A stretch of DNA of 64,000 nucleotides, taken from contig NZ_JADWYI010000001.1 in the NCBI RefSeq assembly GCF_016904885.1, positions 9,171,224 to 9,235,223 of the forward strand, read 5' to 3'. The DNA is from Archangium primigenium. Lineage in GTDB: Bacteria > Myxococcota > Myxococcia > Myxococcales > Myxococcaceae. The notes under the pieces were generated by a model. It saw nothing but the letters and a program-made list of their open reading frames with translations, was not told the origin of the DNA and did no database searches. Shown piece after piece: positions 17,728 to 27,152 of this stretch; position 1 is the first letter of the stretch; the number at the start of each line of letters is the position of its first letter. A program made the position numbers and the translations under genes.

Positions 17728-17780
17728 AAGACAGGTTGACCCGAAACGCCGCTCGCGGCGCTCTCTCTTCTGCCTGTCTT
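17728..17780 (+). terminator. Hairpin after GH18 chitinase
   Basis: Outer arms AAGACAGG (17728-17735) and CCTGTCTT (17773-17780) enclose a perfect inner stem CGCCGC-TC-GCGGCG (17747-17760). T-rich sequence follows (TTCCTCGTTTTC). It could end the two-gene chitinase transcript. The TTGACCCGAA element lies inside the hairpin, so termination and the next promoter overlap. Confidence 0.5.
17736..17745 (+). promoter_or_regulatory. TTGACCCGAA element upstream of GH18 lipoprotein chitinase
   Basis: Exact copy of the element at 13571, located 65 bases before the next chitinase start at 17811. A GGAGG ribosome site stands five bases before that start. Confidence 0.5.
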
Positions 17781-17810
17781 TTCCTCGTTTTCTCCTAATC
17801 CGGAGGCAGC

Positions 17811-19661
17811 ATGCGTCGGTCGTCCAAGTTCCTCATTCCTAGTCTGATGGGCCTGCTCGTCGCCTGTGGCGCCGAGCAGGAGCTGCCCGCCTCGGCCCAC
17901 GTCGAGAGCCTGGAGCAGGGCGCCGCGACCGCCGCCGGGCTCACCGCGACGTTCGCCCAGGCGTCCAGTTGGGGCGGCGGCTTCAGCGCCACCGTCACCA
18001 TCAAGAACACCACGGCCAGTGTCATCAATGACTGGGCCATCAACTTCAAGTTCAACGGCAGCGCCGCGGTGAGTGGCACGCCGTGGGGCGCGGGTGGCTC
18101 GGCCACCAAGGGTTCGGACGGCTCGTGGACCCTCCTGCCCAACTCCTGGGGCGGTGGCACGGTGCCCGCCAACGGCAGCGTGACGGTGACCTTCGAGGGC
18201 ACGGGCACCTACGGTGGCGTGAGCACCTGCAACATCAACGGCTATGCGTGCACCGGCGGCACCCCGCCCTCCAGCGACAAGACGGCGCCCACGGTGAGCC
18301 TGTCGGCCAGCCCCACCAACCTCACCAGCGCGGGCACCGTGACGCTCACCGCGCCCGCCAGCGACAACGTGGGCGTGGCCCGGGTCGAGTTCTACAAGAA
18401 CGGCGCGCTCTTGAGCACCGACACCACCAGCCCCTACAACGCCACGGACAGCTTCTCGTCCACCACCCAGAACGGCACCTACAGCTATACGGCCAAGGCG
18501 TTCGACGCCGCGGGCAACTCCGCCACGTCCTCCGCCGCCAGCGTCACCGTCAAGCTCACCACCAGCGAGCCCCCGCCCACCACGGGCGGCCGCATGTACA
18601 TCGGCTACGCGAGCAGCTGGAACACGAGCATCAACGACCTGACGACGGCCAACATCCCCAGCTACTACACGCACCTGAACCTGTCCTTCGTGCGCCCGGA
18701 CATGGCCTACACCCGCGGCTCGCTCGCGTTCGACCAGGCGGTGGCGGGCTTCGAGTTCTTCGAGGGTGCCGCGACCAACAGCGGCCAGAAGAAGTTCACC
18801 GCGGCCCAGTCCCAGACGCTCATCAACAACATCAAGGCGCTGCGCGCGCGCGGCACCCAGGTGTGGATCTCCGTGGGCGGCTGGAGCTACAGCCAGGGCG
18901 ACCAGTGGTCGCGCTTCAACGCGGGCCACGTGGTGGACCTGGCGCAGGACCTGGGCGCGGACGGCGTGGACATCGACTGGGAGTCGAGCGGCAGCAGCTG
19001 CAACAAGCTCGAGGAGTCCCAGTTCAGCTGCAGCAAGGACGGGGAGATCGCCAGCATCATCACCACCCTGGACAGCACCATCCGCTCGCGGGGCCTCAAC
19101 CTGGGCATCTCCATCGCGGGCTGGTCCACGGGCGCCTACTACGTGAAGGGCACGCCGTTCGAGGAGGGCAAGGTGCAGTGGGGCTCGCCCTTCGGTGGCA
19201 CCATGTACAGCGTGGTGAAGAACCACGGCTCCAAGCTGCGCCACATCAACCTCATGTCCTACGACGGCGGCGACTACTACGATCCGCGCGAGGGCTATGA
19301 GTCCTACCGGGCCATCTACTCGGGCCCCATCGCCATGGGCCTGGAGATCGCGCCCGAGGGCGCGGGCGGCGCCACGCTGCGGCTCAACGCCGACTCGGGC
19401 ACCGTCTACGACGCGGAGATGCTCACCGGGCAGAACAACATGGCGACGAAGTATTACAACGTCGAGACGCTCGCCACGTACATGAAGAACAAGGGCAAGC
19501 CCACCGACGGCATGATGGTCTGGCAGGTGTGGAAGGAGCGCGTGCACGCCGCGCCGCCGTCCGGGGCCGCGTCCGTGAATGCCACGGGCCAGAAGGTCTG
19601 CCAGATGCTCGGCATCACCAGCAACTGCAACCAGAGCATCCCCAGCCTGCCCAAGTACTAG
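17811..19661 (+). CDS. Lipid-anchored GH18 chitinase with CBM2-like and Ig-like domains
   Basis: 616 aa. The N-terminus is a lipoprotein signal (MGLLVAC, Cys at about 20), so the enzyme is expected on the outer membrane rather than free. Domain order: a CBM2-like beta-sandwich (GLTATFAQASSWGGGFSATV through CNINGYACTGG, with conserved Trp and a Cys pair, about 43-150), a bacterial Ig-like domain (VSLSASPTNLTSAG to ASVTVKL, about 160-250), then GH18. The catalytic motif is D384-G-V-D387-I-D389-W-E391, the classic DxxDxDWE, with GVWIS-type barrel strands (VWISVGGWSYSQ). An insert with Cys residues (SSCNKLEESQFSC) follows the acid strand. It has its own TTGACCCGAA element and a strong ribosome site. 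Confidence 0.95.
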   Translation: MRRSSKFLIPSLMGLLVACGAEQELPASAHVESLEQGAATAAGLTATFAQASSWGGGFSATVTIKNTTASVINDWAINFKFNGSAAVSGTPWGAGGSATKGSDGSWTLLPNSWGGGTVPANGSVTVTFEGTGTYGGVSTCNINGYACTGGTPPSSDKTAPTVSLSASPTNLTSAGTVTLTAPASDNVGVARVEFYKNGALLSTDTTSPYNATDSFSSTTQNGTYSYTAKAFDAAGNSATSSAASVTVKLTTSEPPPTTGGRMYIGYASSWNTSINDLTTANIPSYYTHLNLSFVRPDMAYTRGSLAFDQAVAGFEFFEGAATNSGQKKFTAAQSQTLINNIKALRARGTQVWISVGGWSYSQGDQWSRFNAGHVVDLAQDLGADGVDIDWESSGSSCNKLEESQFSCSKDGEIASIITTLDSTIRSRGLNLGISIAGWSTGAYYVKGTPFEEGKVQWGSPFGGTMYSVVKNHGSKLRHINLMSYDGGDYYDPREGYESYRAIYSGPIAMGLEIAPEGAGGATLRLNADSGTVYDAEMLTGQNNMATKYYNVETLATYMKNKGKPTDGMMVWQVWKERVHAAPPSGAASVNATGQKVCQMLGITSNCNQSIPSLPKY

Positions 19662-19704
19662 CGGGGACGTTCGGGCGTCGTGAAGTCAGGGAAGCGCGGG
19701 GCGG

Positions 19705-20316
19705 CTAGAGCAGCGCCTCCGCTTCCCGGTCCACCTGGCGGTAGAGCAACTCCCGCAGGTGCGCCTTGCCCAGACGCAACCGGCTGCGCACGGTCTCGAA
19801 GGGGACCTCCAGCTCCTCCGCCATCTCCGGCACGCTCATGCCCATCACGTGGTGCAGCAGGAGGGCGCGGCGCTGCTCCTCGGAGAGCTTGTCGAGCAGC
19901 CGCTCCATCTGCCGGCGCAAGAGACAGTCCTCGGGCTCGTCCCCGTCCGGCCGCGGCAGCTCCAGCTCCGCCCCTTCCTCCTCGGAATGCAGCAGCGTGC
20001 GCTCGGCGCGCGCGCGCTTCGAGGCGGCGAACGTCACCCGGCCCACGACCCGATCCGCCCACGACGCGAACGCGCCCTCGCCCCGGTAGGACGGCAGGCC
20101 CCGCAGGATGGCGATCAACGCATCCTGGGTGATGTCATCCACGTCCGAGTCGCCGCGCACCGTGTAGCGCACGAGGTTGCGCACCCGGGGCATCAGCCGG
20201 GCCACCAACGTCTCGGCGGACTCGTTCGGGCCGTCCAGGACGGCATGCAGGCGAAGCTCCTCCAGGGAAGCCCTCACCGGACGGCGGCATCGCGAATTGG
20301 CTTTCATCGTGGTCAT
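19705..20316 (-). CDS. ECF-type RNA polymerase sigma factor
   Basis: 203 aa. Region 2 includes LVRYTVRGDSDVDDITQDALIAILRG (core binding and -10 reading) and a YRGEGAFASWADRVVGRV segment; region 4 is the helix-turn-helix SVPEMAEELEVPFETVRSRLRLGKAHLRELL. An acidic linker of about 35 residues joins them. Start at 20316 is assumed; a second Met at 20307 is equally possible and neither has a good ribosome site. No anti-sigma factor is adjacent, unusual for the class. It lies between chitinase genes, 89 bases downstream of one on the same strand with a terminator in between, so it has its own promoter or depends on read-through. A role in chitinase expression is suggested only by location. Confidence 0.92.
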   Translation of the reverse strand: MTTMKANSRCRRPVRASLEELRLHAVLDGPNESAETLVARLMPRVRNLVRYTVRGDSDVDDITQDALIAILRGLPSYRGEGAFASWADRVVGRVTFAASKRARAERTLLHSEEEGAELELPRPDGDEPEDCLLRRQMERLLDKLSEEQRRALLLHHVMGMSVPEMAEELEVPFETVRSRLRLGKAHLRELLYRQVDREAEALL

Positions 20317-20352
20317 GGCGGGAAGAGGCAGGACACCGGTGTTTTGGATATG

Positions 20353-20388
20353 AAAAGGCCGGTGAAGGCGTGAGCCCGCACCGGCCTT
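20353..20388 (-). terminator. Rho-independent terminator of the minus-strand chitinase
   Basis: On the minus strand, AAGGCCGGTG (from 20388) pairs with CACCGGCCTT (to 20355) around a 14-base loop and runs straight into TTTT CAT. It lies 18 bases after the chitinase stop. Confidence 0.85.
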
Positions 20389-20405
20389 GGGAGGACCGCG
20401 CTCGA

Positions 20406-22172
<1,767 letters not shown>

Positions 22173-22339
22173 CATGGACCTCTCCAGATTGCTGGGGATG
22201 ACTTGAGGGGGGCGGGACCGCGCGGTGCAAGGTTTGTCGGGTGTCTGACACTCCAGCCACCCGCACATGACCGCGCCACACACGGCCAGCCGCACGAAGG
22301 CTCAGCGGAACCGCTGTCTAAGATTGTCCAAGGATGTGA

Positions 22340-22349
22340 TTCGGGTCAA
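22340..22349 (-). promoter_or_regulatory. TTGACCCGAA element upstream of ChiA-like chitinase
   Basis: Reading the minus strand, TTGACCCGAA runs from 22349 to 22340, 168 bases before the chitinase start. AATCTT follows 14 bases later and could be a -10. The 327-base gap 22173-22499 otherwise holds only the hexosaminidase terminator at its far end. Confidence 0.5.
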
Positions 22350-22428
22350 GCCCGTTTGCGCGGTTTTTCTCAATTTCTCTCGTCTTCCATGCATCCCTCT
22401 TAAGCGGGGCTGGAGAGGGATAGCCCGC

Positions 22429-22485
22429 AAAAGAAAACGGCGCCCGCCCCACGCCAGGCAAAGCCTGACGCGGAGCGTGCGCCGT
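22429..22485 (-). terminator. Rho-independent terminator of the hexosaminidase gene
   Basis: On the minus strand, ACGGCGC (from 22485) pairs with GCGCCGT (to 22437), with a further inner stem CAGGC-TTT-GCCTG, and is followed by TTTTCTTTT. It is 15 bases after the hexosaminidase stop. Confidence 0.85.
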
Positions 22486-22499
22486 CGGGAAAACCGGCC

Positions 22500-25265
22500 T
22501 CAGTTCAGCGTGGCGACACGGCTGGTGCGGCCATCGGTCGCGAGCGTGCGCAGCTGCACGCGGCCCGAGACATCCACCGGCGCCGTGTAGCGCTTCCAGG
22601 TCGCGCCGTTGTCCGTGGAGTACTCGATGACCATGCCCGGAAAGAGCACGTTCGCCGTGAGCTTGCCGCCGCTCACTTCCGCGCCCGGCAGGGGAATGCG
22701 GTAGTTCACGCCCACGGAATCCGGCAGCTCGCCGCGCGTGTCTACCGGCCGGTAGGTATCCAACCGCGGCAGGATGGATTGACCCAGGGCATTGGTGAAC
22801 TGCGCCCAGAGCGCGGGCATCTCCGCCTCGGCGGGCAGCTCGGGATTCCAGGCGCGCTCGGCCACGCCCAACATCTTCGGGAAGGCCAGGTACTCCATCA
22901 CCTCGGGCGTCTTCACGTTCTCGCTCCAGAGCAGACCGTGCATGCCGAGGATGTTCTTCTTGCCCTCGGCGGACAGGCGGACCTTGTCCTTCAGGTCGCT
23001 CGGAGAGATGGGATTGCCCATCCGGTTGTGGGTGGCGTTGGCGTAGATGTTGAAGGGCCGGTACTCGAACGTCTTCTTCACGTCCGTGAAGTTGGCCCAG
23101 TAGTAGCCGGGCTCGTCCGGATCCTTGTTGTAGGCCAGGTCCATGTAGAGGTTGGTCGAGTGGGAGAGGATGACCGAGTAGCCCTGGTTGGCGAACTTGT
23201 AGGCATCATCCTCGCGGCCCCAACCCCACACGTTGCTCCAGGGCATGGGAATGAAGCCCTCGAGGTCCAGACCGTTGTGAATCACATCATCCCAGCCGGT
23301 CATCTTCGCGCCGGTGGTGGTGATGATCTGGCTCCAGCGCTTGAAGAAGTGGTTGGCCAGCGCGATGTCGCCCAGATCCTTGGTCTCGGCGTTGGCCTTG
23401 CACAGGGGAGAGCCCTGCCACCAGACGTTGGACTGGACCGAGGGCAGCTCGTCGCCGCCGCCATGGATGGTCGTGAGCCTGGCGCCCGGGACCTTCGCGT
23501 ACCGCGCCGCGATCTCCTGGACGACCTTGGTCAGGAAGGCATACGAGGTCTCCAGGCAGGGATTGACGAAGTTGTCCGTGTAGCCCTGGACGCTCGTGTG
23601 CTTGGAGGTGTCGTTGGGATCGAAGAGCCGGTACTGGGTGGCCTTCTCCGGGTCCGTGTCCTTGTACTTGCGGTAGCGGTACTCCATGGACAGCACGGCG
23701 GCGCGCGCGTGGCCCGGCATGTCGATCTCCGGGATCACCTCGATGTGCCGCTCGGTGGCGTAGCGGAGGATCTCCTCGAAGTCCTGGGTCGTGTAGTAGC
23801 CGCTGCCCTTGCCCACGAAGTTGAGCATCTCCTGCTCGAACCCCTGGTAGGCCGGACGCACCGTCTCCGTGGCGCCGCGCCTGGCGGGCTTGAGCTCGAT
23901 GCGATCGCCCGTCTCCAGGTCGTTCGAGGAGCCCATGGCCGCGTGCATCATCTGGGTCTCGTCCGGATCGAACCCGCGGCGCGAGCCGTAGTCCGTCAGC
24001 TCCGGGATGCCCGGGATCTCCAGGCGCCACCCCTCGTCATCCGTGAGGTGGAAGTGGAACTTGTTGATCTTGTAGTAGGCGAGCACGTCCAGCAGCTTCT
24101 TGACCGTCTCCTTGGACTGGAAGTGACGGCCCACGTCCAGGTGCATGCCGCGGTAGGTGAAGCCCGGCGCGTCGGAGATGAGCACCGCCGGAATGGACAG
24201 CTCCGTGCGGCGGCCGCTCGGCTTCACCGCGGCGGCGTAGGCCTCGGTGGGGATGAGCTGGCGGAGCGTCTGCAGGCCGTGGAACACGCCGGCCGCGTCC
24301 GTGCCGGTGATGGTGATGCGGCCGTCCTTGGCGTCGAGCTGGTAGCCCTCGGCGTCCGCCTTGCCGTCCCCGTCGATGTCCAGGTCCGCCTGGATGCGCA
24401 GCTGGATGGCCTCGCTCCCCGTGGAGACGCGCGCGCCGATGCTGCCGGCCATCACGTCGCCGAGCGCCGAGACCAGGTAGCGGGCCTCGTTCTCGAGCGC
24501 CTCGGAGTGGCCCACCTGCAGGCCTTCGCGCAGCGTCACCTGACCCTCACGCGCCGTGACGGCGCGGGGCGACGGCAACAGCCGACGCTTGAGCTCCAGG
24601 TCGGCCAGGGCCGGGTTCTCCTGGAAGCGCAGGGCGGGGGTCTGCACCGGCAGCGTGTCGTCCTTGAAGCGCGAGGTCTGCTTGGGGTCCGCGGCGTCGA
24701 GCTTCGCCGTCGACGGCACGGCGTACGCGCGGTCGCTCTTGAACTGGCCGCCGGAGAACACGATGTGGAAGCCCGCGGGCCCGTCCGACTTGAGGATGGC
24801 CCAGTCGGTGGCCAGCACGTCCAGCGCCCGCCGCTCGCCCACCGCGATGGGCTTGAAGTCCGGCAGGGGCTCGAGCACGAAGTAGTCGCCGCTGCCCGCC
24901 CGGTCCGCCCGGGACACCTTCACGCCCTGTTTGGCGAGCTCCTGGTAGATGCGCAGGTCCTTGCTGCCCTCGCCCTCGTTGAGCACGCGGCGCACGAAGC
25001 TGAAGTAGAGCTTCCAGCCCTGGTTGCCCAGGGCCTCGGGGCCCTTGTTCTCCAGGGTGAAGGTGGAGCGGAAGAAGCCCGGCGCGCTCGGGAAGTTCTC
25101 CACGACCTGCCACTCCACGGAGAGCGCGGAGGAGGGCGTGGGGACCGGCTCGGGCTGGGGCTCACCGGGCTTGTTGGGCTCCGGGTTGGGAGTCGGCGAG
25201 TCTCCGCCAGTACATCCCGAGGCCAGCACCGCCATGATGGGAAGAGACGTCAGAAACCGCTTCAT
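22500..25265 (-). CDS. GH20 beta-N-acetylhexosaminidase (chitobiase), lipoprotein
   Basis: 921 aa. The start at 25265 gives a lipoprotein signal ending LASGC, then a Pro/Glu-rich spacer. Domains: CHB_HEX-type carbohydrate-binding domain (ALSVEWQVVENFPSAPG, about 48-220), the GH20b alpha/beta domain (RRLLPSPRAVTAREG to TDAAGVFHGLQTLRQLI, about 228-350), the GH20 barrel from FTYRGMHLDVGRHFQ, and a C-terminal Ig-like domain ending in YSTDNGATWKRY. The catalytic pair is Asp605-Glu606 in HGGGDELP, using substrate-assisted cleavage. It would split chitobiose and longer oligomers into GlcNAc for the PTS encoded next door. It is the last gene after murQ-nagF-nagE on the same strand, 124 bases downstream of nagE. 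Confidence 0.96.
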   Translation of the reverse strand: MKRFLTSLPIMAVLASGCTGGDSPTPNPEPNKPGEPQPEPVPTPSSALSVEWQVVENFPSAPGFFRSTFTLENKGPEALGNQGWKLYFSFVRRVLNEGEGSKDLRIYQELAKQGVKVSRADRAGSGDYFVLEPLPDFKPIAVGERRALDVLATDWAILKSDGPAGFHIVFSGGQFKSDRAYAVPSTAKLDAADPKQTSRFKDDTLPVQTPALRFQENPALADLELKRRLLPSPRAVTAREGQVTLREGLQVGHSEALENEARYLVSALGDVMAGSIGARVSTGSEAIQLRIQADLDIDGDGKADAEGYQLDAKDGRITITGTDAAGVFHGLQTLRQLIPTEAYAAAVKPSGRRTELSIPAVLISDAPGFTYRGMHLDVGRHFQSKETVKKLLDVLAYYKINKFHFHLTDDEGWRLEIPGIPELTDYGSRRGFDPDETQMMHAAMGSSNDLETGDRIELKPARRGATETVRPAYQGFEQEMLNFVGKGSGYYTTQDFEEILRYATERHIEVIPEIDMPGHARAAVLSMEYRYRKYKDTDPEKATQYRLFDPNDTSKHTSVQGYTDNFVNPCLETSYAFLTKVVQEIAARYAKVPGARLTTIHGGGDELPSVQSNVWWQGSPLCKANAETKDLGDIALANHFFKRWSQIITTTGAKMTGWDDVIHNGLDLEGFIPMPWSNVWGWGREDDAYKFANQGYSVILSHSTNLYMDLAYNKDPDEPGYYWANFTDVKKTFEYRPFNIYANATHNRMGNPISPSDLKDKVRLSAEGKKNILGMHGLLWSENVKTPEVMEYLAFPKMLGVAERAWNPELPAEAEMPALWAQFTNALGQSILPRLDTYRPVDTRGELPDSVGVNYRIPLPGAEVSGGKLTANVLFPGMVIEYSTDNGATWKRYTAPVDVSGRVQLRTLATDGRTSRVATLN

Positions 25266-25331
25266 GTTGCCTCCGGCGAACGGATTCACTTCGGTTGTGT
25301 GTTCTTGAGACAGAGTTCCCCCAACCCCCGA

Positions 25332-25357
25332 GGGAGTCTGGCGTTCACCAGACTCCC
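25332..25357. terminator. Hairpin between nagE and the hexosaminidase gene
   Basis: GGGAGTCTGG (25332-25341) and CCAGACTCCC (25348-25357) form a perfect 10-bp stem with a six-base loop. No U-tract follows on the minus strand, so it may only attenuate read-through or stabilise the upstream RNA end. Confidence 0.45.
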
Positions 25358-25389
25358 GGGGCCCTCCCCCACCCTGCGTGTTCGAGGCG

Positions 25390-27123
25390 TCAGCGCAGCA
25401 GCGCGCGCAGCTCGTCGGCCACCCGGTCCGCCGTGGGCCCGATGATGACCTGCACGGAGCCGGCGGCCGGCTTGACCACGCCGCGCGTGCCGAGCCCTCG
25501 CAGCGCCGCGTCATCCACGCGCTGATCGTCCACCACCACCAGCCGCAGGCGCGTGGAGCACAGGCCGATGTCCCGGATGTTCGAGGCACCGCCCAGCGCG
25601 ACGATCATGCCCTGCGCCAGGGTGCGCTCGGGGTTGACGGCCGCGGGAGCGACGGCCGGACCCGCGCGCAGCGCCTCGCGCACCTCGGAGGCCACCTGGT
25701 CGGCCTGCGGGCCGATGATGATCTGCACGCTGCCGGGCGCGGGCCGGATGATGCCGCGCGAGCCGAGCACCGAGGCGGCCTTCTCGTCGACGCGGGTGTT
25801 GTCCGCCACGTTCAGGCGCAGGCGGGTGGTGCAGGCGTCCACGACCTGGATGTTCGCCGCGCCTCCGAGCGCCTGGATCCAGGCCGCGCCCCGGGACAGG
25901 GCGGGCGCGGGCAGCGAGGCGCCATCGGCCGGAGCGGCCGAGGCGAGGTCGTCCTCCTCACGGCCCGGGGTCTTCAGGTTGAAGTGGGAGATGCAGAGGG
26001 TGAACAGGCCGTAATAGAGGCCGAAGTACACCGCGCCCACGGGCAGCAGCAGGACGGGGTTGGTGGCCAGCTTGTAGTTGAGCACGTAGTCGAACATGCC
26101 CGCCGAGAAGCCGAAGCCCAGCTTCACGTTGAGCACGTCCATGGCCACCATGGACACCCCCGTGAGCACCGCGTGCAGCAGGTAGAGCGGCGGCGCGAGG
26201 AACATGAACGCGAACTCGATGGGCTCGGTCACGCCGGTGAGGAAGGACGTGAGCGCCATGGACAAGAGCAGGCCGCCCACCTTGGCGCGGTTGCGCGGCA
26301 GGGCCGCCCGGTACATGGCCAGACACGCCGCCGGCAGGCCGAACATCATCACCGGGAAGAAGCCCGCCATCATCGCGCCCGCGGCGGGGTCACCCTTGAA
26401 GAAGCGGTTCAGGTCACCCGTGGCGCCGTTGTAGTCCCCGAGGATGAACCACGCGAGGTTGTTGAGGATGTGGTGCAGGCCGGTGACGAGCAAGAGCCGG
26501 TTGAACACGCCGTAGAGGAACAGACCCGCCCGGCCCGCGCTGAACACCGCGCGGCTGGCGCTGTCCAGGCCCGACTCGATGAGGGGCCAGCCAAAGCCGA
26601 ACACCAGCGCCACGCCCAGGCACGCCAGACCCGTGATGATGGGAACGAACCGGCGGCCACCGAAGAAGGCCAGGTACTCCGGCAGCTTGATGTCCTTGAA
26701 GCGGTTGTACAGCACCCCCGCGAGCAGGCCGGAGATGATGCCCGTGGGCACGCTGATCTTCGAGGCGAGGCGCGCCTTGTACCCGGACACCGCCAGGTCC
26801 TTGGCCGCGCCCACCAGCCCGTCGAGGACCGCGGGCGGCACCTGCACCAGGGCATCCGTGCCCTTGATGACGATGAAGTAGCCCACCGCGCCCGCCAGAC
26901 CCGCGGCGCCGTGGTTCTCCTTGGCGAAGCCCACCGCCACACCCACGGCGAACAACAGGCCGAGGTTGGCGAAGATGGCGTCTCCCGCCGCCGCGATGAA
27001 CGAGATGCCGAGCAGATCTGGTTGACCCAGACGCAGCAGCAGGCCCGCGATCGGCAGGACGGCGATGGGCAACATCAAGGCGCGCCCGAGCTGTTGTACT
27101 CCCGCGAACTTGTTGCTCACCAT
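25390..27123 (-). CDS. nagE: GlcNAc-specific PTS permease EIICB with two EIIB domains
   Basis: 577 aa. Residues 1 to about 370 are the glucose/GlcNAc-type EIIC membrane domain with about ten hydrophobic segments and the substrate-site region LVTGLHHILNNLAWF and LTGVTEPIEFAFMF. Two EIIB domains follow in tandem: the first with DACTTRLRL, the second with GLCSTRLRL, each with the phosphorylatable Cys and the GSVQ-IIIGP ending. Most NagE proteins have a single EIIB, so the duplication is unusual. EIIA is supplied in trans by the fused protein of the upstream gene, 29 bases away. The complex imports GlcNAc as GlcNAc-6-phosphate. The start at 27123 was chosen because upstream in-frame sequence is not conserved-looking. 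Confidence 0.93.
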   Translation of the reverse strand: MVSNKFAGVQQLGRALMLPIAVLPIAGLLLRLGQPDLLGISFIAAAGDAIFANLGLLFAVGVAVGFAKENHGAAGLAGAVGYFIVIKGTDALVQVPPAVLDGLVGAAKDLAVSGYKARLASKISVPTGIISGLLAGVLYNRFKDIKLPEYLAFFGGRRFVPIITGLACLGVALVFGFGWPLIESGLDSASRAVFSAGRAGLFLYGVFNRLLLVTGLHHILNNLAWFILGDYNGATGDLNRFFKGDPAAGAMMAGFFPVMMFGLPAACLAMYRAALPRNRAKVGGLLLSMALTSFLTGVTEPIEFAFMFLAPPLYLLHAVLTGVSMVAMDVLNVKLGFGFSAGMFDYVLNYKLATNPVLLLPVGAVYFGLYYGLFTLCISHFNLKTPGREEDDLASAAPADGASLPAPALSRGAAWIQALGGAANIQVVDACTTRLRLNVADNTRVDEKAASVLGSRGIIRPAPGSVQIIIGPQADQVASEVREALRAGPAVAPAAVNPERTLAQGMIVALGGASNIRDIGLCSTRLRLVVVDDQRVDDAALRGLGTRGVVKPAAGSVQVIIGPTADRVADELRALLR

Positions 27124-27152
27124 CTCGTGTTCTCCATGGGTAATGCCTTTCC

